Shown here in pieces: positions 18,662 through 28,332 of a DNA stretch of 64,000 nt. Source of the stretch: Paenibacillus sp. JCM 10914 (GTDB taxonomy: Bacteria > Bacillota > Bacilli > Paenibacillales > Paenibacillaceae); assembly GCF_001315105.1 (NCBI RefSeq), contig NZ_BAZR01000002.1, positions 124,001-188,000 on the forward strand, written 5' to 3'. The notes under the pieces are model-generated. The model made no database searches and was not told where the DNA came from. It saw only the letters and a list, made by a program, of their open reading frames with translations. Both the position numbers and the translations under genes were made by a program. Position 1 is the first letter of the stretch. Each line of letters opens with the position of its first letter.

Positions 18662-19168
18662 ATGCGTATTTCTGTCGAGCCGGAATCTCTCCGGACGTTA
18701 AGCCGTCAGCTGCTGCACAGTGGCGATGAATATTTGGCGATCACAAGAACGCTGAGCCACGCAATGAATTCACTCGTCTGGGAGACTTCTCTCAAGGCGG
18801 CGGTTGTTGATGAGTGGCACTCCGCTCAAAGCCTGGGAGAACATCTGGGTGTTCTTCTAGGGCAAATGGGCAAGCAGCTCCAACGTAAAGCGGATCAATT
18901 CCAAGAAACGGACCATCAATACCATTCGATTCTGGACCATGTCATCCATAGTACCGTTTCTCCGGCAACGTTGTTTAATGCATCTGGAATGGATGGACGT
19001 ATTCTGCCCGAATATGGAAACACCATCAATGTGATATCGAACCCGAGCTCTGTTGCTGCAGCTGTCGGCATGTCGAGTGGCGATAATGGAAACTCGGCTA
19101 AACAAGCGGCTTTGGCTGGCCAAAGCTGGACCTTTACAGATCCGTCAAACTTGGGTATTGCGAATTGA
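18662..19168 (+). CDS. Long WXG100-like protein, likely type VII substrate
   Basis: A 168-residue protein. Residues 1-85 form the helix-turn-helix hairpin typical of WXG100 proteins, with W-E-T at residues 40-42 in place of W-x-G, followed by a second helix rich in Gln. About 80 residues of Ser/Gly/Asn-rich flexible tail follow, with no cysteine. The tail lacks any toxin domain. It could be a secreted partner of the shorter WXG100 protein downstream. The start is ATG 18662 behind AAAGGTGAGG, 27 bases after the previous gene. Confidence 0.65.
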   Translation: MRISVEPESLRTLSRQLLHSGDEYLAITRTLSHAMNSLVWETSLKAAVVDEWHSAQSLGEHLGVLLGQMGKQLQRKADQFQETDHQYHSILDHVIHSTVSPATLFNASGMDGRILPEYGNTINVISNPSSVAAAVGMSSGDNGNSAKQAALAGQSWTFTDPSNLGIAN

Positions 19169-19327
19169 TGAGTTTCGCTTCATTGGGATAATATGGGTTG
19201 GCAAATGTTTCAAATTGGGTCATATAGGGTAACTGGAAATTAGGTCTGAGGACATTTTGATAATCTAAAGGTCTTAGGCTAAGATGTCAGGTGTCACCAG
19301 TAATTGAATTTCAAGGAGGTTTCATAC

Positions 19328-19603
19328 ATGGCAGGACGCATTTTAATTACACCAGAACAAGTAGAACAAGTAGCGAATCAATTCAAGCAAAGTGGGGATC
19401 AGAGTCAACAGATCGTAAATAGCCTGACTCAATCCGTTAACGGAATGGAAGGTCAATGGGACGGTATGACCAAACAGCGCTTTTTCCAAGAGTTCCAGGA
19501 AGCCAGCCGTTTGATGAATTCTTTTGTTCAAACACTCGACAGCATCAGTAATGAGTTGAAAGCCATCGCGCAAAAGTTCCGGATGGCGGACGAATCTCGT
19601 TAA
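19328..19603 (+). CDS. esxA: WXG100 family secreted protein (EsxA-like)
   Basis: A canonical 91-residue WXG100 protein: two helices with W44-D-G46 at the turn, and a C-terminal FRMAD (residues 84-88) matching the [Y/F]xxx[D/E] type VII export signal. It has no signal peptide, as expected. ATG 19328 follows a perfect CAAGGAGG; the upstream in-frame start at 19304 has none. It is separated from the genes before it by about 160 bases and is followed by a terminator, so it may be made in excess of the machinery, as is usual for EsxA. Confidence 0.93.
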   Translation: MAGRILITPEQVEQVANQFKQSGDQSQQIVNSLTQSVNGMEGQWDGMTKQRFFQEFQEASRLMNSFVQTLDSISNELKAIAQKFRMADESR

Positions 19604-19651
19604 GACGAAACTGGCGGCTGAGGACTTTTTTTTCATATGTTTCATAAAGAA

Positions 19652-19682
19652 AAAACCGGGTGTTCTGATAACCCGGTTTTCT
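19652..19682 (+). terminator. Terminator after esxA
   Basis: AAAACCGGGT (19652-19661) pairs with ACCCGGTTTT (19671-19680), giving a U-rich 3' end. It separates the secretion genes from the signalling triad. Confidence 0.75.
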
Positions 19683-19756
19683 TGCAATCTTAGGTGAGAA
19701 TGCCATGTAACACCAGTGATTTACACCGGTGAAGGAGTTCAAGAGAGGTGATGTTT

Positions 19757-21879
19757 ATGACGTTTCAGCCAAATCCGGGCGATGAGATAATGGTCAATGG
19801 AAGAGCTTATACCGTAGGCCAGCATCCCGCAGCTCCGGGTGTAGCATATGCCAAGCAGGAAGGCAGGGAATCGTATACCAGCTTATACCAGTCCGAGGCG
19901 AAGTTTACGAAGCCAAGGCACTGAAAGTATTTTTTCCGAAATTTAGAATACCCGCCATGGTCTATCAATCCGAGCATTTGGGCAATTATCGAGAAATGCC
20001 GGGATTGCGAGTCAGCAGCCGTGAGGTGCTCACTCCCGAAAGAAACGGAGATTTGATTGCGAAATATCCGGATTTGCTGTATGCGGTCATGATGCCATGG
20101 ATCCATGGGAATACATGGTTTGATGTCGTAAGCGATCAGCGGAATTTGGCGCGATCTGAAAGCTTGATGCTGGCCAAGGCTTTGGCGGCGATCGGTTCGA
20201 GCATGGAGCAGCGCGGATTGGCTCACTGCGACTTATCTGCGCCTAACGTCATGCTTCCGTTTTTTTCGGAAGTGAAGCTGCCAGAAGGTTCTGCTGCAGT
20301 TGAACTGGTCGATGTGGAACAGATGTATAGCCCGAAGATGGATAGGCCAGACGTCCTGCTCGCTGGGTCCCCCGGCTATGCGGCGCATCGAACCGTGCAC
20401 AGCGGACTATGGAGTGCCTACGCAGACCGTTTTGCCGGAGCGATTATCATGGGGGAGATGCTCGGCTGGTGCGACCCTGCCATTGTCAATCGGGCCTGGG
20501 GAGAAAGCTATTTTGACCAGCACGAGATGCAAACCCCTTGTGAGCGTTATTTCTTACTGAAGAAATCGCTGGGACAGCGATGGGGTAACGGGATCTCCGA
20601 ACTATTCAGCCGAGCATGGGATAGTCAGGATCTGAGCAGTTGCCCGACTTTTGGGGAGTGGCTGATTGCCATATCCGCATTGTCCGAAGAAGAAGTCGCT
20701 GCTGTTGATTCGCAAGTAGTAGAACCATCGTCGGTGGAGGCATCGGCTGCATCCGATACAGAAGAACCAGCAGTTAAGCAGGATGAAGGTACAGAGGAAG
20801 TGAAGGAAATTCCTGCCGAAATCATGGCGTCGCTCGGGATCGAGCCTGGGACCAGAGCTGTGAATGATCACGTCGTTGAGAGGCTGTTTCATCAAGCGCG
20901 GGATTTGGAGCAAGCGGGTAATTTGTCCGGGGCATTAGAGATATTTAAGTCTGCCTATCATTTCGTCAAGAAGGATAGTCCGCTCGAAGTGGAGCTTGCT
21001 GCTGCCATTCAAGGACTTAAAGCACAGTTGGAACCGGCTGAAGATACTACGAACAAAGGGTTCAGGGCCATCCTGCAATCTCGTAAATTTATGATTGCAG
21101 GGGCAGCCGCAATCGTGATCTTGGCAGGTTCCGTCGTGACCGTTAATCAAATTCTGGCGGACAAGACGGAGAGTAGGCAATTGGAAGCACAACTGCTCGC
21201 CGAGCAAGAGGCTGAGGCTGCACTGCGTTTGCAAGAGGAGGAGAAAGCCCGACAATTGCAGGAGGAAGAAGCAGCAGCTAAACAGGCAGAAGCCGCGAAG
21301 CTGGCTGAAGAACAGAGGCTAAAGGACGAGGCGGCTGAACAGGAAGCCATCGCACAGAAAGAAAAAGAGCGTGCAGCATTGCAGGAGAAGTATGATCGAC
21401 AAGCCAAGTACGAGGCGTATTTGGCATCCGTCGAAGAGAAGAAGCAGCGGCAGGAATTGCAAGCAAAATACGATAACCAAGCGAAGTATGAAGCATACCT
21501 GGCCCAGCAAGCAGAGCAGAAGAAAAAAGCTGCCGAGGCGGAGGCTGCAGCCAAAGTCGCTGCTGACGCTGAGGCTAAGCGCCAACAAGCACAAGCAAAG
21601 GCTGCCCAGCAGGCTGCTCAAGCAGCTAAAGCAGCTCAAGCACAACAGCTTCAGAAGCAGCGCTCAGAGAATGTGATCGAGCTTGTCGCGCTGTATAACA
21701 AGGCATATAATGCCCAGGTTGCCGGGAACAAGCCGCGTGCCAAGAATTTTGCCCGCGAGTTTATGGATGTATATAACAAGGACACCGCTTATTATAAAAC
21801 GGTTGGGAAGATGAGCAGTCGTCGCAATAATCTTAATGCTTTCCTAAATGACGACAGCCACTGGATACCAAAGCTGTAG
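19757..21879 (+). CDS. Membrane protein kinase with coiled-coil outer domain (frameshifted)
   Basis: The open frame starting at 19957 lacks the N-lobe, but the upstream frame from ATG 19757 (behind GAGAGGTGATG) supplies it; one base is missing near 19860. Reconstructed, it has about 707 residues: a glycine loop EGRQGIVY, lysine in YEAKALKVF (near 56), HCDLSAPN with the catalytic Asp and Asn (near 159), and DVE in place of DFG (near 186). One membrane helix lies at about 445-467. A long Ala/Glu/Gln coiled coil follows, with two copies of a 17-residue repeat (YDRQAKYEAYLA / YDNQAKYEAYLA), and then a compact end domain. Kinase core residues are kept, unlike EssB, whose kinase fold is inactive, yet topology matches EssB. 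It starts the kinase-vWA-PP2C group. Confidence 0.8.
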
Positions 21880-21916
21880 AGAATTTGAGATGACCAAGGG
21901 GTGAACGATTGTCACG

Positions 21917-22669
21917 ATGAACTATACCATTCAAGCTTCGCAGCGCACGCCTGCGCTCATTATATATTTAATCGATATTTCTGCATCCATGAACATGCTG
22001 ATGGAGAACCGCAGACGGATTGATGTGGTTTATGAAGCTTTGTCATTGGCTATTCGGCAAATGGTATTCCGATCCACCAAGGGCAACCGCTTGACACCAA
22101 GGTACCGGATTGCGATTCTTGCATATAGCGATGACGTGTATGATCTGTTAAATGGCATCAAGCCGATCGACGAGATTGCCGCGATCGGGTCACTGCCAGA
22201 CTTGACGCCGAAAAGGTTCTCCGATTCAGCAAAAGCATTCCTCCAAGCCGAGAAAATTCTGCAATCGGAGCTCCCGAATATGCAGGATTGTCCTGCTCCG
22301 CTCGTATGCCATATGACCGATGGGGTATCCACCGGTGAAGACCCTGCTCCGATTGCCCGCCGTATTATGAGCATGAGCGTGCCCGATGGCAGCGTGCTCG
22401 TCGAGAATATCTTTATTTCCGACCATCTGATGGATCAGCCGATTACGGAGCCGAGGCGCTGGAAAGGAATCATGGCTGAAACCCCACTCGTGGATGAACA
22501 TGCGCGCAAGCTGAGAGCGATGTCTTCCGTGCTGCCTGACAGCTATCGCGAGATGCTGGTGGAGGCTGATTATCAGCTAGGTCCAGGGGCGTTGATGATG
22601 CTTCCTGGCACGTGCTCGGAGCTGGTGTCGATCGGATTCCAAATGTCGGCCGCCACACCGGTGAGGTAA
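21917..22669 (+). CDS. TerY-like von Willebrand factor A protein
   Basis: A 250-residue single vWA domain. The metal-ion-dependent adhesion site is intact: DISAS at residues 20-24, a threonine region after the second strand, and Asp in CHMTDGVSTGED near residue 134. There is no signal peptide or membrane helix, so it is cytosolic. It resembles TerY, the vWA partner of kinase and PP2C genes in the TerY-P triads. It lies 37 bases after the kinase and six before the phosphatase. It probably scaffolds phosphorylation signalling at the secretion machine (inference). ATG 21917 is preceded by AAGGGGTG. Confidence 0.85.
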   Translation: MNYTIQASQRTPALIIYLIDISASMNMLMENRRRIDVVYEALSLAIRQMVFRSTKGNRLTPRYRIAILAYSDDVYDLLNGIKPIDEIAAIGSLPDLTPKRFSDSAKAFLQAEKILQSELPNMQDCPAPLVCHMTDGVSTGEDPAPIARRIMSMSVPDGSVLVENIFISDHLMDQPITEPRRWKGIMAETPLVDEHARKLRAMSSVLPDSYREMLVEADYQLGPGALMMLPGTCSELVSIGFQMSAATPVR

Positions 22670-22675
22670 CCCGCG

Positions 22676-23518
22676 ATGAAGCGAGAATGCCCTAGTCGTA
22701 TCGTTGCTCGGAGCCTGCGTAAATCGAAGTCAGAGGCAAGCGCCTATTATTATGAGAGCAAACAGACAGCGGATGAACCGGTTATGACGATCTCCGATGC
22801 CTTTACCTGCCGATACGCATATGGCAGAGCAGCAGAATCCGTGAGATTATCTGAGAAGGGACAGGATTATGTCGCCTTCTCAATGGATGAGGACATATGT
22901 CATTTTGTACTATGTGACGGAGTAGGTCTCAGCTACCGGGGGGATATAGCTTCCCGAATGCTGGGGCAGGGGTTGATGAAATGGCTTGATACCCGTCAGG
23001 ATCTGACATCGGTTTCGCTGGAGCGCAAGTTGCAAAATCTGACGCTTACGACGAACCGTGAATTGTCGGAACTAACGCTGGACTCTGCAACGCCGAAGCT
23101 GCTGCGTGAGGTGTTGGAGGAGAAGCAGCGACTGGGTAGCGAGGCTATGTACATATGCGGACGTATTATTTTGCCTTCGCGGACGCACCGAAAGGGTCAG
23201 ATCTGGTTAGCTTGGCAGGGTGATTCCAGGGTGCGCTTATGGCATCAGCAGCAAGAGTTAACCTCTGTCTTCGGTGACGGATTTCGCACAGCAGAGCGCT
23301 GGTCATCCCGAAGAGGACCGATAGGCGGCAAGCCCCATGTATATCAGGGCAGTCTTGAAGCTGACGACGGATATCGTTTGCAGGTATACAGCGACGGTCT
23401 GATTGATCTGGACCCGGTGAAGGAACCGATACCAGATGAGCAAGTGCAGTTGCTGCTCAATGCACAGCATACCGGGGGATTGGAGGATGACGCATCCTTT
23501 CTCGAGATTATGTGGTAA
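22676..23518 (+). CDS. PP2C-family serine/threonine phosphatase
   Basis: A 280-residue protein with the PP2C metal-binding pattern: GQDYVAFSMDED, then LCDGVGLSYRGDIASRML (DG motif near residue 80), QVYSDGLIDL and a C-terminal EDDASFLEI. These supply the Asp residues that hold the two metal ions, so it is probably active. The start at ATG 22676 lies seven bases after the vWA stop, which implies translational coupling. It is the natural antagonist of the kinase two genes upstream. Confidence 0.88.
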   Translation: MKRECPSRIVARSLRKSKSEASAYYYESKQTADEPVMTISDAFTCRYAYGRAAESVRLSEKGQDYVAFSMDEDICHFVLCDGVGLSYRGDIASRMLGQGLMKWLDTRQDLTSVSLERKLQNLTLTTNRELSELTLDSATPKLLREVLEEKQRLGSEAMYICGRIILPSRTHRKGQIWLAWQGDSRVRLWHQQQELTSVFGDGFRTAERWSSRRGPIGGKPHVYQGSLEADDGYRLQVYSDGLIDLDPVKEPIPDEQVQLLLNAQHTGGLEDDASFLEIMW

Positions 23519-23558
23519 CATCATGAGCAAAAGCATTAATTCTAAAGTAAATGATTAT

Positions 23559-23628
23559 AAAACACGCTCTTTTGGGTAATCTTGTGACAGATAAAGGATT
23601 ACGGATACCCTATGAAGGAGCGTGTTTT
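23559..23628 (+). promoter_or_regulatory. Leader hairpin overlapping the SDR ribosome site
   Basis: AAAACACGCTC (23559-23569) is perfectly complementary to GAGCGTGTTTT (23618-23628), and inner GGGTAATC/GATTAC...TACCC segments can extend the fold. The 3' arm begins inside the Shine-Dalgarno GAAGGAG (23614-23620), and the stem ends three bases before ATG 23632. It could mask translation or act as a terminator for the phosphatase operon. Confidence 0.45.
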
Positions 23629-23631
23629 GTT

Positions 23632-24429
23632 ATGAATGAAGGTATTGGACGTTTTCAAGGAAGAACAGCTATCGTGACAGGAGCTGGTTCGGGCATTGGT
23701 AAAGCTACGGCGATACAGCTTGCCAAGGAAGGCGCGAATGTCGCTTTGTTCGATCTGTTAGACGAAAGAACGCAGCAGGCTGAACGTGAAATCAACCAGT
23801 TGCGCAATGGAGCTGCCAGAGCGTTCGACGTGGATACAAGCGATGCTGACCGGGTGGAGAAGGCAGTCCTTGAAACGGTCGAAATCTTCGGCGGGATTGA
23901 TATCGTGTTCGCAAACGCAGGTATCAACGGTGTGCTTGCGCCGATTGAAGAGATGAAGCTGGAGGATTGGAATAAGACGTTGAATGTCAACCTGAATGGT
24001 ACGTTCCTAACGGTAAAATATGCGCTGCCGCATTTGAAAAAAAGAGGGGCAGGCAGCATTATTATCACGAGTTCGGTGAATGGAACGCGTACCTTCTCGA
24101 ACTTCGGAATGAGTGCATACAGCACAACAAAAGCGGGCCAGGTGGCGTTTGCCAAGATGGCCGCCCTGGAGTTGGCACAATTCAAGATTCGGGTCAATGT
24201 CATATGTCCCGGCGCGATATCGACCAATATCGATCAGAGCACGAAGAAGCAAGAGGACCTGGAAGATATCGTGATTCCGGTTGAGTATCCGGAAGGGAGC
24301 CAGCCGTTGTCTGATGGGCCCGGCCAACCGGAAGAGGTAGCGGAATTGGTTGCCTTCCTCGCTTCGGATCAGTCCAAACATATTACGGGTGCACAAATCT
24401 TTATCGATGGGGCAGAATCCTTGCTCTAA
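23632..24429 (+). CDS. Short-chain dehydrogenase/reductase
   Basis: A 265-residue classical SDR: cofactor loop TGAGSGIG, NAG motif (FANAGING), catalytic Ser in SSVNG, and YSTTK in which Y and K are three residues apart. It ends IDGAESLL. An acidic residue at the end of the second strand (LFDLLDE) favours NAD(H). The substrate is unknown. The start at ATG 23632 has AAGGAG upstream; the open frame extends to 23551 without a ribosome site. A stem-loop may control it. A fragment highly similar to its last 28 residues lies at 51461-51547. Confidence 0.9.
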   Translation: MNEGIGRFQGRTAIVTGAGSGIGKATAIQLAKEGANVALFDLLDERTQQAEREINQLRNGAARAFDVDTSDADRVEKAVLETVEIFGGIDIVFANAGINGVLAPIEEMKLEDWNKTLNVNLNGTFLTVKYALPHLKKRGAGSIIITSSVNGTRTFSNFGMSAYSTTKAGQVAFAKMAALELAQFKIRVNVICPGAISTNIDQSTKKQEDLEDIVIPVEYPEGSQPLSDGPGQPEEVAELVAFLASDQSKHITGAQIFIDGAESLL

Positions 24430-24511
24430 GCATCGTCCTGGATAGCAGCAGTGCATTCATGCAGTGCGTACAAGCCCCAGAACAGGGTCACTTCCGAATC
24501 AAATAAATAAT

Positions 24512-24557
24512 GCAGTGGCGCCAGTCTTTCCCATTAGCGGAGGACTGGCGCCACTGC
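24512..24557. terminator. Bidirectional terminator, 15-bp perfect stem
   Basis: GCAGTGGCGCCAGTC (24512-24526) pairs exactly with 24543-24557, between the SDR gene and the convergent gluQ. Confidence 0.8.
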
Positions 24558-24559
24558 GT

Positions 24560-25561
24560 TCAAAGCGGGTTGTTATCTGGCTCAAGCAATAATTGCCGAG
24601 CTTCTTCAGTTAGTCGAATCACCGTCCGGGGAATCGATGCGATGTGATAGTGCGGCACCAAATCGCTCGGTGTTACCAGCTCCGGCCGGTCGATCAGCCC
24701 AGCCGCCCAGGCGATCCATCCTACAATTCGCTCAGGTATGATACCTTGCCCGCGCAGGAAGGAGAGGCTAAGACCCCGTGAGCGCTTAGCCAGTCTCTTA
24801 CCTTCAGCATCAGCTATAAGCGGAGTATGAACGAACTGTGGCGGGTGGTAACCAAGCGCTTGATAGAGTAGCAGCTGACGCGGTGTCGAGTCCAGGAGAT
24901 CCATGCCGCGCAGCACGTGCGTAATGCCCATCAGAGCATCGTCTACAACGACGGCGAGCTGATAAGATATAATTCCATCAGCGCGTCGAACGACAAAGTC
25001 CCCGCCCTCCGCTGGACGATGGGATTGCTCGCCGGCAATTCCATCCGTAAAGGTGATGGTTTCATCGGGCACTTTGAAGCGTAACGAGGGTTTCTTTATG
25101 CGTTCTCTGTGTTTGATCTCAGCCTGTGCAAGATAACGGCAGGTCCCGGGGTAGCGTCTTCCTTCTGAAGCGATGCCGTGGGGGGCGCTGGCCGCTGCTG
25201 TTATATCTGCACGGCTGCAATAGCAAGGATACAGTAGATCGGCAGCATTAAGCTTGCTCAGTGCCTCCTTATATAGCGCATGTCGCTCAGCTTGATTGTA
25301 AGGGGAATGTGGACCGCCGCGATCAGGTCCTTCATCCCAGTCAAGACCGAGCCATTTCAGGTCATGCACGATTCCTTGAGCAAGCTCCGGCCGTGAACGC
25401 TGCTGATCAATATCTTCGATTCGAAGAATAAATTCACCTTGCTCGCTTCTTATTTGCAGCCATCCGAGTAAAGCGGTCATCGCATTGCCGATATGCATCT
25501 TACCTGATGGAGTTGGGGCAAAGCGTCCGCGAATGGGGTTGTGCTGCGGCATCTCTTTCAC
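24560..25561 (-). CDS. gluQ: Glutamyl-Q tRNA(Asp) synthetase
   Basis: A 333-residue class I synthetase-like enzyme that lacks the anticodon-binding domain of GluRS and so is the right size for GluQ. The N-terminal RFAPTPSGKMHIGN carries the HIGH-like motif. A zinc-type Cys cluster (YPCYCSRAD...YPGTC) follows, then the KMSKS-like KRLAKRSRG. It attaches glutamate to queuosine in tRNA(Asp), without an acceptor end. It starts at ATG 25561 (ATG 25552 is also possible) and has a terminator just after its stop. Confidence 0.92.
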   Translation of the reverse strand: MKEMPQHNPIRGRFAPTPSGKMHIGNAMTALLGWLQIRSEQGEFILRIEDIDQQRSRPELAQGIVHDLKWLGLDWDEGPDRGGPHSPYNQAERHALYKEALSKLNAADLLYPCYCSRADITAAASAPHGIASEGRRYPGTCRYLAQAEIKHRERIKKPSLRFKVPDETITFTDGIAGEQSHRPAEGGDFVVRRADGIISYQLAVVVDDALMGITHVLRGMDLLDSTPRQLLLYQALGYHPPQFVHTPLIADAEGKRLAKRSRGLSLSFLRGQGIIPERIVGWIAWAAGLIDRPELVTPSDLVPHYHIASIPRTVIRLTEEARQLLLEPDNNPL

Positions 25562-25724
25562 CTTCCGACTATACGTTCATAAGTATAAGTTACCTTAATT
25601 GTAGCTTATGAAGCATGGCGTTTGCCAGTAGGCCCATCGGCTCAAGGCTCGCTTGACGTAATAAGGCGGTCCATTATAATTAAAGAACTGTATGTAACAA
25701 TCGATAGATTATGGAGAGAATGTG

Positions 25725-28246
25725 ATGACTCATCTTCCGGTGTATCAAGTCCTTCCGCAATTGAAGGATGCTTTATCTGAAAGAAGCGCTGCTGTTCTGA
25801 TTGCCGAGCCGGGTGCAGGCAAGACCACAACGGTCCCGCTGGCATTATTAGAAGAACCGTGGCTCTCAGGACAGAAGATTATTATGCTGGAGCCAAGGAA
25901 GCTTGCAGCTCGATCCGCTGCGACTTATATGGCTGCGTCACTCGGTGAACATGTAGGCGAATGCGTCGGTTACCGTGTTCGAATGGAGAGCAGGGTCGGC
26001 GCAAGGACGCGGATCGAAGTTGTCACCGAAGGTGTGCTGACCCGCATGCTGCAGCATGATCCTGAATTGCATGGCGTAGGGTTGATTATATTCGATGAAT
26101 ATCACGAGCGCAGTCTGCATGCGGATACAGGACTGGCATTCGCGCTGGAGGCCCAAGCTGCATTGCGAGAAGATTTAAGGCTGCTCATTATGTCGGCTAC
26201 GCTTGAAGCCGAGCCCATCGCTGAGTTACTAGGCGGAGTGCCTGTTATTGTAAGCGAAGGCCGAACGTACCCGGTCTCGACGATCTACGTACCTACCAAT
26301 GGAGTAGAAGAACTACCTAAGCGCACCTCCCGGGTTATTCAGCGCGCCCTTTCAGAGCAAGAAGGGGACTTGCTGGTGTTTTTGCCGGGTGCTCGAGAGA
26401 TCAGGCGAACGGCTCAAGAACTGCTGCGGGCAGGTCTAGATTCAAATATGATGATCCGTGAGCTGTACAGTGCTCTTCCTGCGCAGCAGCAAGATCTGGC
26501 GATCGGACCAGATGCTTCGGGACGCCGTAAAATCGTGCTCTCCACCAGCATCGCCGAGAGCAGTATCACGATTCGGGGCATCACGACTGTCATCGATGCG
26601 GGCTATTCACGTACTGAAATATATTCGCCCAAGTCAGGTCTTCCGCAGCTCGTGACGAGAAGGGTGTCAAAAGCGTCAGCGGATCAAAGAAGAGGCCGGG
26701 CTGGGCGTGTAACCGCCGGCGTGTGTTATCGGATGTGGAGTGAAGAAGAACATGGACATTTGCTCAGCCGCAATATTCCGGAAATCATGGAATCCGATTT
26801 AACTTCCTTGGCGCTGGAATTGGCCGCCTGGGGGGTTGGTGATCCGAATCAGCTAAGCTGGCTTGATGCACCTCCGGATTATGCATTTAGGCAGGGGCAA
26901 GAACTACTGACTCAATTACAGGCGCTTGATGAGAAGCTGCATATCACTCCGCATGGACGTCAGATGGCAGCGCTCGGCATGCATCCAAGGCTCGCGCATA
27001 TGCTGCTGCTGGCTCAGAAGATGAATCAAGGGAGCATCGCGACAAGAATTGCCGCATTGCTTCAGGGACGGGATATTCTGCGTGGTCCATCCCATTGGCG
27101 AGATCAGGATTTGCGTTCACGATTAGACATGTTGTGCACCTACGAACGGCAAGGAAAGTCTGCAGAGTTTGATTCTGGATTGGAATCGAACCTTACAAGT
27201 TTGCTGCAAGAAACCAAGAAGATGCAGAGGCAGTTAGGGCTCCCTGACCAGGAACATGTGCTGGAAGCTGAACACCCATACACCGATATCGGGGGGCTAT
27301 TGTCTTTCGCATATCCGGACCGAATAGCCAAGAACCGGGGTGACGGCAGCTTTATCATGAGGAGCGGGAGGGGAGCGAAGCTACCGGTTCCGCAAACCTT
27401 AAGCCGGGCTGCGTATATGGTGATCGCAAACGTCGAGGATACCGGAGCAGACAGTACGATTCAATTGGCGGCGGAACTGGAGTTGGCCTGGATACAGCGG
27501 CATTTTAAACATGATATTACGCTGGTCAGTGACGTGTCATGGGATCGCGAAGCTGGGAGGGTTCGCGCTAAGCGAAGGCAACTGCTGGGGGGATCGTCAT
27601 TAACGAGCAGAATGAACCCGCCCCTGCAAAAGAACAGGTTGCAGAAGCTGTACTGGATGGAATTAGACAAGAGGGGCTAGGACTACTCAATTGGTCAAAA
27701 TCGGCGGATCAATTGCGAGCGCGGCTTGCATTCATGTTCCTGCACGATTCCAGTGGAGATTGGCCGAACGTATCGGAGGAATCCTTGCTGGAACAAGCCG
27801 ATACATGGCTTTTGCCCTATCTGGATGGCGTATCCAGTCGGCAAGCCCTCAATCGGCTGGCCCCGGGCCAATTACTTGAGCATATGCTGAGCTGGGACCA
27901 ACGCCAACGACTTGATCAGGATGCGCCGACACATATCGTCGTGCCGAGCGGTTCCCGTATTCCCGTCCATTACGAGAACCCGGAGCAGCCTTATCTGGCG
28001 GTTCGTCTGCAAGAGGTATTCGGGATGCTGGAAACCCCGCGAATAGGCAGCGGGAAGGTACCGTTGACCATGCATCTGTTGTCGCCGGCTCAGCGTCCTG
28101 TGCAAGTGACCTCGGACTTATCCAGTTTCTGGAGGAATGGGTACTTTGACGTGAAGAAAGACCTGAAAGGTAGGTATCCGAAGCATTACTGGCCGGATCA
28201 GCCATTGGAAGCGGAAGCCACCCGTCGGACTCGACCCAAGACATGA
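25725..28246 (+). CDS. hrpB: ATP-dependent RNA helicase HrpB (frameshifted)
   Basis: Two frames (to 27680 and from about 27600 on) make an HrpB of about 840 residues. Motifs: Walker A AEPGAGKTTT near residue 27, DEYHERS (DEXH) near 124, SATLE, and QRRGRAGR in the helicase C domain, followed by the HA2 and HrpB-specific C-terminal regions. The frame breaks in a run of six G near 27590; adding one G gives LLGGIVINEQNEPAPAKEQV and continues to RRTRPKT at 28246. ATG 25725 is preferred over the adjoining GTG. The role of HrpB in bacteria is poorly defined. Confidence 0.9.
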
Positions 28247-28262
28247 ATCATGATCCGCTAAC

Positions 28263-28287
28263 GTTTAATTTTCTCTCCGTGGGGTAA
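28263..28287 (+). promoter_or_regulatory. Sigma-B-type promoter
   Basis: GTTTAA (28263-28268), 13 bases, then GGGTAA (28282-28287) closely match the general stress sigma-B consensus GTTTAA/GGGTAT. It lies 46 bases before the start of a general stress protein gene. Confidence 0.65.
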
Positions 28288-28332
28288 GGTTAGAACAAGA
28301 ACGTCATTACGTACTCTTGAGGAGGACTCATC

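Noticed and set aside
19182..19231. Pair of ATTGGG...GGGT direct repeats upstream of esxA
   Set aside because: The two copies match only at the ends and need a gap to align; too weak to call an operator.
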